Below, piece by piece: positions 19,815 to 30,611 of a stretch of DNA of 33,759 bases. Position numbers and translations under genes: made by a program. This DNA is from Saccoglossus kowalevskii (taxonomy: Eukaryota > Hemichordata > Enteropneusta > Harrimaniidae). Below the pieces are notes generated by a model. The model made no database searches and was not told the origin of the DNA. It was given only the letters and a program-made list of their open reading frames with translations. Position 1 is the first letter of the stretch, and every line of letters begins with the position of its first letter. The DNA is taken from positions 63,530-97,288 of the forward strand of contig NW_003148785.1 of assembly GCF_000003605.2 (NCBI RefSeq). Reading direction: 5' to 3'.

Positions 19815-20620
19815 TTTTATTTTGAACAACTCTTGTGTATAATTAGGTAGATAGCCTTTTGCAAATATATGCTTGTATTTACTTATCCGAACTGTGTCAC
19901 AATGTTATATTTAGGTGATTCATATTCTGCTGTTAGATATGCACCATACAGATTATACAAAACAGTACCCTCATTCTTTTCTTTGGAGGCTTCTATTGGT
20001 GTCATATGAATGCTACTATAATATGTATTGTTATATGAATTTACAAGCTCATCAATCATATCAATCCATTTTCTTGCTTGTTTTTCTGTAAAATATTTGT
20101 ACATTCTACCTTTCAAATTTCTATCAAAACGTTCAACAATACTAGCTTTTTTATCTGATTTTGTACTAAACCATTCAATATTTTCTTTCTCAAATAAGTT
20201 GTTATAGAATTCTTTTCCTTCATGAAATTGTATCTTGTTAGAAATTCCTTTCTTGAATATTTTTTCTGCCATTTAATCACCTCTTTCCGACTTTAATGGA
20301 ATACCCCAAGCATATTTTTACATGACATCAATTACTGTAAGCATATATCTAAAAACTTTGTTTTCTTTAGCAAATGTTTGCATTTCTATTATATCAGCCT
20401 GATACTGGTCATTGATGCCATTTACTATAACTTTTCGGTATGGAAATTTATTTTTTTATCGGTTTGTGTAAAGAATAGACCTCTTGTTCCTCTAAAATTG
20501 TTTTAATTCACTATATTTAAACTTTTTCTTGTCTTCCTTAAATTTATGCCACAGGGATTGAATTCCTGTATATGCCACATCACTATTATAGTATAACTCT
20601 CAGATATTGATCTATCATAT
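19815..20620 (-). pseudogene. Polinton retroviral-type integrase (DDE), degenerate
   Basis: Remnant of the enzyme that inserts the element and makes the 6-bp duplication. N-terminal zinc-domain part: YYNSDVAYTGIQSLWHKFKE (about 20610-20550), then YSLHKPIKK. Core: YQADIIEMQTFAKENK with the first catalytic Asp (20408-20360), LTVIDVM and YAWGIPL, KIQFHEGKEFYNN (20235-20195), and KASIVERFDRNLK carrying the expected Glu (20150-20110). C-terminal: SYNNTYYSSIHMTPIEAS (20045-19990) and, after a frameshift near 19880, FAKGYLPNYTQELFKI. In the second motif the residue expected to be Asp appears as His (QFHEG), so the catalytic triad looks broken. A stop at the start of the largest open part (near 20275) and a frameshift near 20460 also inactivate it. 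Confidence 0.85.
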
Positions 20621-20649
20621 ATTATATAATTACAATAGTTCTAGTTATT

Positions 20650-21210
20650 ATGTAATAGGATAACCATGAAAATCAATGTTGTTACATTTTGATACGTTAT
20701 CCATATTCTGATGCTGTTTAATTGTGTTCTATTATTGGAACGTGAATTGAACCAGGATATGAATATGTTACTTGTTAGCATATTTCTTTTGTATTCTGAA
20801 GTGTTAAAATTTGTAGATAATCCTATCTTTCTCCATTAATATAATTGTTAGTATCAATAATATCACAATGAACAACGTATTCTGAAACAGATGAAAAGTT
20901 GGCTTTATTTGGACTTAGTTGTGATGTAGTATATAATTTGTCTTCAAAACCTAACATTTTAGCAAAACTCTTCTCTGTTCTAATATCTAGTTTGCATCCA
21001 TCATCTAATATTAGAAAAGTCTTTCCTGTTGCGTGCATCCTCTTAAAATTAATAAACTTACCAGCAGCTGTTGATAACGTGTCTACAGTATAATTCCCAT
21101 AAGTTATTATTTTTTTATAGATAATGGTTTTCCATTAAAACAACAGAAGAACAGCACTTGATTTAAATCTATTGTTCACCTCAGTAATATTATACCATGA
21201 ATTGTATAAT
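20650..21210 (-). pseudogene. Polinton virion-type protein (possibly minor capsid), degenerate
   Basis: Read right to left: VNNRFKSSAVLLLF, then ITYGNYTVDTLSTAAGKFIN (21108-21050), LILDDGCKLDI, FAKMLGFEDKLY (20970-20935), and SVSEYVVHCDIIDTNNYING (20893-20834). The rest, in shifted frames, has YPGSIHVPIIEHN (20760-20720). A lattice of GNYT-T-L, an AKMLGF motif and a late CDII-element recur in one gene of metazoan Polintons and adintovirus-like elements that I believe is structural. The penton label is only a guess. Stops and at least two frame changes. Confidence 0.5.
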
Positions 21211-21229
21211 TTACACTCTAGAAGTACGA

Positions 21230-22560
21230 TGTTGTCGGGTGCTGGGAATCAGCCACCCTAAATAACAAATCGTTGTTGGTCTCAGAGGCGAGATCCGTGG
21301 TCGGGTATGAGGAGAAACTACGCAAGTCTTAGTGCGTATCGAATTAACAAATAAATCAATTTAATCAATAGAATATCGATATCATAACACGTCTTAAATC
21401 CATACTTATGCGCACAAGTTAAAGCCTCTACACTAATAAATGTAATCTTTTATAATAACATACAGGAATTCATTTTGTAATACAATGTCAGTTCTGGTCA
21501 TAGATACAGCAGTACAATTGATTTATACGCTATCCGTTCTGGTAATAAGAACAGCAGTACAATTGATGTATACGATATCAGTTCTGGTAATAAGTACAAC
21601 AGCACAATATTCTTCTATGACTAGTGATTACTATTAATGCAATACAGATGTGTCACTTAGCTGTGTATCATATTCACAGCGAAACAGTCTCAATGAATAT
21701 CAACCTCCTATATAAATTGACGTAGTCTCGACGATCCAGAGCATATGATGAGTTCCATACAGGGTAGTCTGAACTGTAGTCTTCTGTCATTCAATGAGTC
21801 AAGAATACCGGACTTTAAGACACCGGCTGGTTAGTTGTAAGTCTTTAATCTAATGGCTGCAAAAGAAAATCAACATAAGTGACTAGGTGACAGTTTGGCG
21901 ACTATACAAATGTTGACATTTCTCATTTGAAAATAGGCATCGATAATATAATTACACTGTCATAAGTACAATAATAAAACTAGAAACTACATAGTATTAC
22001 GATCGCGTTGTTTAACAAATTACTTATGAAATGTTGCATCTCAATCCCAATATGTACAGAATGTTATGGTTACAATACAAGTGGCACAGCAATACACTTG
22101 TTTACACTAGATAACTGGCAAAGAAAAGCGTCGTATTTGACAAACTTTTTACTTGCAACTAAATTTACACAAATGTATGCACAATATGAAATTAATTACT
22201 TACACGAGAATTCTTTCACACACTTCACACTCAGCAACGGAGGGTCTAGAGACCAGTTCCACTGAACTCCGCCAAACGTTATTCCCAGCAACACCATGCC
22301 GGCCACACCAAGTACTCGGCCACGCTGCTTGTGTCAAATTGACACAATACTGCTTTTTGGGCAGCACTCCAGAAGACGTACCTACACTTTATGCAATTTT
22401 TTTTTTAAATTATGCTAATTCATTCTTGACGTAGCAGTTTCTGTGCTCATGAATATTCATTAATTCGTGGGTCAATACATTCTAAAAGGGGCGATATATA
22501 AATTTTGGGGGCAAGAGTTAGAAAGGGGGAATTAGCAATCCTTAGGGGATCAATACAAAA
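21230..22560. other. Unassigned stretch inside the Polinton, probably nested DNA
   Basis: It begins 'tgttgtcgggtgctgggaatcagccaccc' and has a more even base composition than the A/T-biased Polinton genes. It includes a 45-bp tandem repeat (21484-21612) and a GGTCTAGAGACC inverted repeat near 22246. Frames at 22008-22434 resemble no protein. The start looks LTR-like, but I could not pair it with a second end or a target duplication. Confidence 0.35.
21484..21612. repeat. 45-bp tandem repeat, about 2.8 units
   Basis: 'gttctgg' starts at 21491, 21536 and 21581. Each unit reads '..tcagttctggtaataagtacagcagtacaattgatgtatacgat..' with few changes. Confidence 0.85.
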
Positions 22561-22733
22561 GAAGGGACCCATTTCGTTTTTGTTGTTGCCTGTGACTGGC
22601 AGCTGGCAGGTGAGGTGTCCTTTTATAGGTTTGAGTAGGATTCACACCATTCAGGGCAACGCAATGATTGGATAGTAATATTGATATATCAGCTTTAACT
22701 TGACATTGCAACTGATTTCTATTGCGTTCGTGC

Positions 22734-22977
22734 TGATAGTAGTTATTACTAAATGGCTTATGTAAATCGGATCTGTGTTTCTTTACAATATAGATACATG
22801 CATTAAGGTATAATTTCAGACATGTAACAACTTTCAATTGTTGTATCTCGGCTAATACATCTTGGAATTGTATAAAATAAGGATGAAAAGATACAGTAAA
22901 ATATAGTCTAGTAATATCACTAAATTATGAACGCAGAGAATAAAACTGAATAAACAACAAGTAATAATTTAATGAAG
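22734..22977 (-). repeat. Dispersed repeat R2, copy inside the Polinton
   Basis: The reverse complement matches 28961-29175 on the plus strand with scattered changes and indels: 'tttgtttattc.gttttattctc', 'ttttactgtatctttcg', 'gagatacaacaattgaaa', 'gcatgtatct.tattgtaaagaaacacagat' and 'ttacataagccatttagtaataactactatc'. Part of it reads in the same frame in both copies (ACI-IVKKHR--LHKPFSNNYY), perhaps a LINE or transposon gene end. Its presence here indicates a nested insertion in the Polinton. Confidence 0.8.
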
Positions 22978-23174
22978 AAATACACATGTGGGCGAGCATC
23001 CATGATAAGTTTATTCGCTGTAAATCGGCATATGCATCAACATATTAAAACCCAAAGTAACGGTACTATGATAACTGAGTGCATAGTGAATAATATAGAG
23101 GGGCTCAAGTAAGACTTATTGATGACATAAAATTCAGTTCTACAAAACGTATGCGGGTGTATATTGTTATTTAC

Positions 23175-23690
23175 ATGCAAATGTCTGCAAACCAAGTTGA
23201 TGTTGTACCCAAAGGTGGAGGTAATGAGATACTACCAGTAAGTAACGATATAAGGGTATTTAAAGATAATTATAAAGTAAATAGTGTAGATATTGAACAC
23301 ATATATATATTAAGAATATTGTATTGATTGATGTGAAATTGTTTCAAAGGCATCTGGATGTAAGTGAAGTAATTTTTTTAATAAAAACATAATATATATG
23401 GAAGGATTAAATATATCTATCAACGACATTAAGGATATAAACAATGTAGAGAGAGCTAAAGATGGCAAGCATAGAACAAGCTTCATATTTGAATTGTAAA
23501 AAAAAGAGACCAGGTGTTTAATTTAAAGCCCGTAACTCCACCCAAACCAATTAAGCATGCTATATTTGAAAATTATATATACAAAGTCAACCCCATTTCA
23601 CTATTCATAAACAAAACTGTTAGAGATAGTAATTGGAGCATTACACAATGACATTCACATATAGGAAGCAGGGACTAATATTATTAAAAT
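23175..23690 (+). pseudogene. Plus-strand Polinton gene remnant, unidentified
   Basis: Start at 23175 (MQMSANQVDVVPKGGG), then NEILPVSNDIRVFKDNYKVN, a stop at about 23326, and further peptide-like parts in other frames: IVLIDVKLFQRHLDVSEVIF (23310-23370); MEGLNISINDIKDINNVERA (23399-23458) with GKHRTSFIFEL; then FNLKPVTPPKPIKHAIFENY (23520-23580) and VNPISLFINKTVRDSNWSI to about 23645. The peptides look like a real protein, and the opposite orientation to the integrase-capsid block is notable. I do not recognise the family. Confidence 0.5.
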
Positions 23691-24190
23691 AAATATATCA
23701 AGTATTCGTAATATTAGAATCCCTGGTTATCGAGAAATCATTCTATTTGAACATATATTACGAATACAATCCTTAGAGCCGACATTATTGAAACCAAGAT
23801 TGCGGCATTTGCGTTCAAAGTGAATAATATATACCGGATAATAGCAGTCACTTATAAAACAATTGTAGCTTATATAGAAAGAGTTTGCAGTGCATACAGA
23901 CAATCTTACAAACTACTTGGTATCCTAATATCATCTGGTATTCTAACAAGTACAACAATATGAGTCCTGATACCAGTTGTGTTCATTCTGATTGCTTCAA
24001 TAGGAGCTGTACCGGTGATTTTACCAATAATAAATCAGAGCTTAAAACTGTCTGAGAAGAAGGAAAAACTTAGGCTACAACATAAAAATTTACAAACAAC
24101 TGTTGACATATGTAAGAAGCAAGGTATTTGAAGAGAATGAAGCTGAAGTCGTGAAAGATGTATTTGTATTTAAGTCTCTTGAGTTCTAAA
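23690..24190 (+). pseudogene. Plus-strand Polinton membrane-protein remnant
   Basis: It begins as SSIRNIRIPGYREIILFEH (about 23700-23755). After a frameshift it continues IIETKIAAFAFKVNNIYRII and ERVCSAYRQSYKLLGILISS (23878-23940). After a stop at about 23961 comes a hydrophobic run IPVVFILIASIGAVPVILPI (23969-24028), then the amphipathic, Lys-rich LSEKKEKLRLQHKNLQ (24040-24095). A last frame change gives EVVKDVFVFKSLEF and a stop at 24187-24189, 20 bp before the right inverted repeat core. One or two membrane spans followed by a charged helix suggest an internal-membrane or virion-associated protein; that is inference. Confidence 0.5.
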
Positions 24191-24205
24191 AAAATATAAT
24201 TATGT

Positions 24206-24624
24206 GTTCCAATTAAATGGATATTATCAACCAACCAAATAAAAAGATAGTTGTACTGGCCCTTGACACAAAACTGATCAAGGTACCAGTTTTGGCGGCC
24301 ATTATATTTGCCACTAAACTAATAAAAACGTACTTTTCAAGTGTATACATGCTTCAAGTAGACATATATGCACATAACACTTCAACAACACAAATACTTC
24401 TTTGTTCCGATATATTCCATTCCACAGGGTTATTTTAGACGCACTGGTAAACATTTTAAACGCACTTGTAAAAAAATAAAAACATATAGAAATTTCAAAA
24501 TCTGAGGTCAAGTATTTTCGCCAGAAGCTGGCGCTAGTATATAAATATACTATTATATATAAGAGATATATAAATATATATTATATAGAGGCGATTGGAA
24601 CCTAAGTCTTAATCCCTTCTAATT
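24206..24624 (-). repeat. Right terminal inverted repeat of the Polinton
   Basis: Inverted counterpart of 10001-10424. Its outer end reads CCTTCTAATT, so the terminal dinucleotide on this side is AA instead of AG when read inward. The inner border, 'ccaattaaatgg' (24209-24220), matches 10410-10421 in reverse complement. Confidence 0.93.
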
Positions 24625-24630
24625 ACATTC
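24625..24630. repeat. ACATTC target-site duplication (right copy)
   Basis: Identical to 9995-10000 and directly outside the right inverted repeat. Confidence 0.9.
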
Positions 24631-24764
24631 GAATCCCATGTAGCTTTCGGTTGGGAAAATAAGATGCACTAGTCATAAATATTTTCTCAACAACTTCTCC
24701 CGTCATTTGTAATCTAGGTATGTGTCAACTTTTATCGGTAATTCTAATTTATCAACGTCGTTGC

Positions 24765-24770
24765 AATAAA
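24765..24770 (+). promoter_or_regulatory. AATAAA, possible displaced poly(A) signal of the receptor gene
   Basis: This is the first AATAAA on the plus strand after the Polinton. None lies between the receptor stop (9769) and the insertion (10001). Without the element the distance from stop to signal would be about 365 bp, an ordinary 3' UTR length. This is inference from position only. Confidence 0.3.
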
Positions 24771-24851
24771 CATTTATAAATAGTTTGCATGTAATGTTTT
24801 GATTTTAACCATTATGTATATATTCTACGACGATTTTACTAATATTACTAG

Positions 24852-25172
24852 GAGAATACCTCAAGGTATGCACGAAGACAGTACAGCTGAAATATCGATG
24901 CACGGCGTACCTTTTGAGTTATTATTACACATCTTTTCCTCCCAAGGACACATAGACACATCATGGGAATGCCGAAATCCAAAAAGTTTAGAACATAATC
25001 AGCGAACTTCTTTGTGTGAAGTCCGGTCAAACCCTGATGGCAGCCATGTTTGTTTTTATTATTAGAGGACACTTACGCGTGTAATCATTCCATATTTAGA
25101 ATTCGCATGGTAGGATGAAAATACTCTGTAAATACCACCAAATTACGCCACGCTGTAACTTACGGCGTCACA
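24852..25172. repeat. Dispersed repeat R1, long copy 1
   Basis: Shares with 30612-30935 the blocks 'tgcacgaagacagtacagct', 'aatcagcgaacttctttgtgtg.agtccggtcaaac', 'agccatgtttgtttttattattagagga', 'ccatattt.gaattcgcat' and 'cacgctgtaacttacg'. Middle parts differ by indels. The opposite strand carries 'caaacatggct' after a T/A-rich stretch, but no frame is conserved across the copies. Extra bases 'gaatacctcaagg' are shared only with the 3.3-kb copy. Confidence 0.85.
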
Positions 25173-26859
25173 GAGAGCACTGTTGGATATATATTATGTT
25201 AAATTAAATCTTTAAAATTAAGTTTAAAATCAATTGGTATACTGAGCGTGTCTTGGGCTATTTGCAATTATTTATAAATGGTGAATATTTTAAATTTTGT
25301 ACAATGGCAATTTGTAATTGTCAGACACGTGGTTCTGAAACGTGTCGGACGTTGCTCATATACTTTCCCATTTCAAACACGAGTGTTAATGGTACATTTC
25401 TATTTAGTTAGAATGGCATGACGAATGATTTGTGTCACACCTGTGATTTGCAACATAAAAGGGAAAAAATAAATTCAATGAACAAATGTATTTGTTTGTT
25501 GGACGCCACTCTATTTCGGGATTTTGAGTGTTAAAGATAGAGAAATTCACGTGTGTAAAACAATAGTAGTAAACAAACTATATCTCTTCCTCCGGCAGCA
25601 ACTCACATACAGAAGCTCTTATTCCCAAGGTTTCACAGGGTGGTTGGAGTAACGCAGCTTGTCAGGGCGAAAGCTCTGGAATACAAGACTACATGCAATG
25701 ATACCAGTCAAAAAAACAAGGCAGGTTCCCTACAAGTGGAGTAACACATAACATCAAATATTACAGAATCTTCACACATCTAATACAGTGAATACTTCAA
25801 TGCGATAAAAATATTTATTAAAACATCCGCCCTGCTAAAATCAACAGAAATGCCAGACGGATCTAACAACATGTAATCAACGCACTGACAAATTCACAAT
25901 GAAAAACTAAAGTCATGAACAAGCAGTACTAGCTCAAAGAGTCTTTAGTACAGCTAACAATTGTTCAGTAATAACCGTGTTGATACAATAAATAAAAGAT
26001 ATCACTGTACACTCGCCGATAACTCGCAACTGCGTGAAAATGTAAATATGCCCCTTATGGGTCAAAAGGTCATCTATAAAATCGCACGTGTGTAGATAGA
26101 AAATTCAACACGTAAAATAAAATACATAGAATCTCAACATCAAAGAAGAATAAATGTATACAAAACTCACGATCGCTGTTACTCGCGAATATTTCAATTG
26201 AAAATACAGTTTCTGTTCACAAAACCTAAATCAAACGATGACGCAATGTCACTCAAAACGCCTCGTAAACAGCAATGACTATAAAATAAACTCGATACGT
26301 AAAAGCGTTTCCATCCACAACTTAACTATGAAAAAACTCCCTAAAATCGATTGCTTCGAGCATAGACCCTCAACAGGTCTATGCTTCTAGAATGGGCTCT
26401 CCTACTCCCAGTCGAAACGTGTTCGCGTCATTTTAGTCACGCGCATCTGAAACAAGACAAACACAGCCAAGTTCACCTCAAAACACTTTTAACTCACTCG
26501 TATCTCTCTCATACGAGTCAGGGGTCTCACCTAAATAAGTCCGAGTTCAGTGAATATCTCGTCGCCGGCGTCTTTGAACCGCTATCTTTGTCCTGTCTCC
26601 TCTCGCTTCACTCACTTAGCTCTACACCAACTGTGCTCAAGTGTTCAGGTTCAAATTGAAAAATAATATTTGAAGCAACAAATTATTTTAGTTCGTCAGC
26701 TGTGGCATCTACAATTGCGACAATACCAAGTTGTTAAAACGAACAAATATCCACAGTAGAACATACTGGGCACAAAATGACAAAAAGATTTCAGTGTCAT
26801 GCTCAAATATTTGCAGTAATTCTATCCAATTCTTTTTGATAAAGAGCTTCTGATTGTCA
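25173..26859. other. No gene recognised
   Basis: AT-rich sequence with a GC-richer part at 26360-26640. Two short perfect hairpins with 7-nt loops occur there: GCATAGACC/GGTCTATGC (26358-26382) and ACTCGTAT/ATACGAGT (26497-26519). The frame at 26381-26659 is Ser/His-rich and resembles nothing. It might be part of an LTR or other repeat. Confidence 0.4.
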
Positions 26860-27240
26860 TCAGAATCTTCAACCTTAAGTTGTTCCATTTAATGTATAAT
26901 TTCGCCAGAACCCAGCCCATAATCCCTCTGATTTTACCAACTGACCGTGATGTCTTTCCTTCCTGATTTTATGAAGTAATGATGGCAATGGCATACAGTA
27001 AAGTGTCGACATTGAACAGCCCTGACGTATGCCCTTGACAGCGATACAAGTTCTGTGAGGGCGCTTTATGATCAAAACCGAAAGCTAAAGGCTTTTTCCT
27101 GATCAAAGGCGACAAAACCCTATGAAGAATTATTAATATTTGAATAATCAACACTGTCACAGGCTCAGTCAATATTATCATGAATGCGATGGTTTTGAAT
27201 ACAAAAACGTTGATCAGAATGTATGATTGAGCCAATCATA
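26860..27240 (-). pseudogene. L1/Tx1-like LINE reverse-transcriptase fragment
   Basis: In one minus-strand frame (27235-27080) it reads IIHSDQRFCIQNHRIHDNID and then GFVAFDQEKAF, the palm motif with its Asp. In another frame (27030-26875) it reads VKGIRQGCSMSTLYCMPLPS, the GxRQGC motif of L1/Tx1-type enzymes. A frame change and deletion separate them; nothing recognisable remains of the catalytic YADD box or of the other domains. Confidence 0.7.
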
Positions 27241-28960
27241 GAGCGGAGATGCAATGTTTTGATGATTATATTTTGAAGCCATTAGAGAGCAGACTCTCGG
27301 GCGCCAATTTATTTAAGAAAGAGTAATTTAATTTACAACATGATATAATTTTCTCAATGCCAGCAAGAAGTACAACAGTTTTTTTCATTTTTTAAGGCGA
27401 ATTCTATCATGTTTGATATTGTTTTAAAATGACAATAGTCATGTGGTAACCCTTTGCATTGATGTTTGCCGATATCCCACCATAATTGTAGATTTTTTAA
27501 ACGGCTGCATTGAAAAGGTGTAACGTAGCAAACTACATCAGTTGTATCAGTATTCATACATCAAACTGGATTTCCTGAAAAGTGAGAGTTACTAGAAAAT
27601 GAACAATTATTGTACTTATTCATCTGCTCATGTGTTTAGTGCATGTTCTCGTGTGTAATCGACGCCATAATAGTGTCACCAATTTAAAACGCTCTAACAC
27701 TGTGTTGAGAGGGCGTGACGTTTGTATGTATTGCTCTTTGCAAACAATACGATGGAGTGCAGGTGAAATGGTGTCATTGAAATCACCCCTATCATAACGG
27801 TGTCATGGTTAAAGCTGTTGATATGTTTCAACTGTACAAGATGGTGATAGTGGAGATAATTTCAATATAGTGGGTAAAGCGGCTAGAAGGGGATTCCCTA
27901 CCGGTAGCAACCTCTGCAAAGTATTTTTTAGAGTTGTTAATTGGAAAAAGGTAAAAACAGCCAATGAATAATAACAGTGTGACTTCACAAAAGTTCACAA
28001 AAGGATTTACCATTTTCCAAGGTACAGAGAGCGACCAAAATGTACCCAAACCTGTCATGCTATTTAACAAGTTTCAACTACTTGTACTTAGATTTAATTC
28101 TGCCGGCGATGTGAGTGTTGAAAAATTGAATTTGTCATGGTAATAACTCCAGGCGTCAAACAATGGTGAGATGAGTTTGATGCAATTGAAATGACCACAC
28201 CAGTACTAGTACCATGGAAAATATTCGTCTATATCTCTCCACACAACTTGTCATGTAGTTTCACCACAGAGCACAAAATGAGTGCCATGGAAAAAATACA
28301 AGTTGCAGGTGTGATCTTGCCATAGCTATAATAAATAAAATATATGCTGATACAGTATCCATTATAAACCTTTCTCATTACACTGAAACCTATAATGTTG
28401 ATCTTTTTAACGTTTATATCTTGCAGTGTGGGCTGTCATAGTTAAGGCATTTTTATGTTATGTAGGTTGGAAGAATCGGTAACCAAATGCCGACCTACAC
28501 ACACAGGACGTTTCTTTTCAGAGAAATCTAAACAACTGTGGCCTAGATAATATCCACCTGAATCATTCAGTTTCGTAAACTGATCAGTTTCGTAACGAGT
28601 TAAATGGTGTCCAGGTTTTGTTACATTTCCCTGCTATACGTACAGCTGGGGCCTTCCCTTGCATCACCCTTAGAAGAGACTACTTTATTGCTCAACTTAT
28701 ATGTCATTTTAAAATAGATTTGTCTTTATCTACATGATTATAACGACCATAGTTTTTGAAGTGGGGAGTTTTGCAGTATCAGAGCATGCTAGTGGGAAAA
28801 GGTGGCACGATGGTCACGTGACTGTTATAAATAATAAATGAAAGACATATTCGTACACCATAGCTTTATCAACTGTGTTCAGCTATGTGTGTGTTAAATG
28901 ATTTACTGTTCTGATTTTATCGTCAGTGTGCCCACTGTGCTAGGTGGAAGGAGTGTGTTT
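27241..28960. other. No gene recognised
   Basis: Short frames at 27354-27557 and 27828-28070 lack family resemblance. A TGTAGGTTGG/CCGACCTACA inverted pair lies at about 28463-28500, and two 'agtttcgtaa' copies lie near 28568 and 28585. No element borders could be set. Confidence 0.4.
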
Positions 28961-29175
28961 CCTCATTTATTAATATTACTTTTTGTTTATTCGGTTTTAT
29001 TCTCTCGTGTTCGTAATTTAGTAATATTATTATACGTTTTACTGTATCTTTCGTTCTTATTTTATAGAGATACAATAGAGATACAACAATTGAAATTATA
29101 CCGTAATGCATGTATCTCTATTGTAAAGAAACACAGATTCAAGTTACATAAGCCATTTAGTAATAACTACTATCG
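28961..29175 (+). repeat. Dispersed repeat R2, second copy
   Basis: Plus-strand partner of 22734-22977. The shared peptide-level run here is LYRNACISIVKKHRFKLHKP. The left part, 28961-29070, is T-rich. Confidence 0.8.
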
Positions 29176-30611
29176 AGTATAATGTTAGAGTTAGAAGAGT
29201 TAGAATTTACTAGGGGTATAGGCATTACATGCAAATATTCTGCAGTTTGATTAAAATTGTAAATTTTGTATTAAAATAGGTGGCGAGGCCAGTGTTTCAA
29301 TTTCTTCAACGTTGTGTTGATGTGTTGCTCTGTAACATCAAGATATTCCAGAACTTAGCTGAAGTATTATGTCTGCTATTTTGTGAAATGGTATCTGATG
29401 GTAATGTTAAGTGATAAGCTGCAATAGATACGAATAATCCAGAATTGTCTGTCTCATTCTCAATTTGCCCATATGTAACACAGAAGTCATGTCCCGGTAA
29501 CACTTGTCTGGGAAGATATGAATCAGACCGTGAGCTGGGTCACATCAATACAAAAAATTACAAAATGCCTTGCTAAGTAGAATAGGCGTGTTGTATCTAT
29601 CTAGATGGATTTAATTAAATACCATACCTTAGCCTGGATACTAGTTCTTGCGATTGAACCAGTAACCATGGTAGTAATATGAATCTGCTATCACTGCCTT
29701 CCTTTTGAATACATAATTTGAGATTGCGCAAGTATAATACATTTACCATGAACATGCCAAGAAAGTTTGTTGGGGATGAATGCGTGTGTGTGTGTTTGAT
29801 TGTCGGAGTAAGCTCAGAACCGTGTCATTCAGGGAGTTTTATAGTATTTCATTTAATTCAGTTGTGTTGCATCAGAATCATGTCTCTCAATGTTTTAAAA
29901 TGTGATTTATCGTTCAAATGTGTCAAAACTAGATACGCAACATATGGAACATGGTTGGTAAACTCGAGTGATGATACCTAGTCATTCGTCGATTGTTGAA
30001 CATGCAGACGAACGTTTTATTGTCTTGGGTTCGCAGAAGACAAGTGAGTTGTCTGTTTAGTGAAGAATAACTTATATAAAAAAATAGAGATGGATAGATT
30101 AAGTACAGGAGTTTATCGAGACGTAATGGTCAACCTTATAGTTTTTGAGATATGCTAGACTTTGATAGTGTAGTATCAAATTTATCAATATAAAATATGA
30201 TTTATTCAGCTGTGTCATGAAAGATATATTATTATAATACTTTTATACCTTTCCATCTCACTTTTAACTGCCATTCTGTTATCTTTCAATGTATGATTTA
30301 ACAAATATTATTCATTTTAATAATATTTGATAATAATAACCGATAATACTATTACACATATGAAATATATAATACATCCTTTACCATTTTCAATGAACCA
30401 TTTTCAATTTTTCCTCACAATATTACAGTCTAAACTGCCACTTTGATGATTTGAAAAGATGCTATAATACTTTAAACATTGAATAATCAATAATTGAACT
30501 TGATATAAAATAAAATATATAATTAACAATGACATTATGTTGTATTATGCAATGGGAGACATCAATATTGCTTTGCAGGAAACTGATAGAAAACAACCAG
30601 CAAATAGATTG
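29176..30611. other. No gene recognised
   Basis: Frames such as 29306-29503 and 29718-29981 show no domain or conserved composition. The last part (30240-30530) is very AT-rich. Confidence 0.4.

Larger units (their letters stand above)
10001..24624 (-). mobile_element. Polinton/Maverick element, complete ends, decayed genes
   Basis: A 14,624-bp self-synthesising DNA transposon of virus-like gene content. It is bounded by ~420-bp terminal inverted repeats starting AGTTAGAAGG and by identical ACATTC duplications. Polintons start with AG, make 6-bp duplications and encode a protein-primed family-B polymerase, retroviral-type integrase, FtsK/HerA-type packaging ATPase and double-jelly-roll major capsid protein. 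I find remnants of all four. I did not find the usual cysteine protease. Every gene has frameshifts, stops or deletions, so it cannot act on its own. Most genes lie on the minus strand; two remnants near the right end lie on the plus strand. Stretches at 14.8-15.8 kb and 21.2-23.1 kb do not look like Polinton genes and at least one is a nested repeat. Confidence 0.93.

Noticed and set aside
22008-22434. Overlapping frames of 85 and 93 residues
   Set aside because: They lie in probable nested non-coding DNA, and neither has a recognisable motif.
24625-24645. 'cattcgaatcccatg' considered as a tRNA B box
   Set aside because: No cloverleaf or A box at the right distance; the bases belong to the target duplication and flank.
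26358-26519. Two perfect short hairpins with 7-nt loops considered as ribozyme or terminator
   Set aside because: No hammerhead core or other conserved catalytic bases nearby, and stems of 8-9 bp can be chance in 33 kb.
26381-26659. 92-residue Ser/His-rich frame
   Set aside because: Contains a hairpin-forming repeat and no domain; the composition follows a local C-rich stretch.
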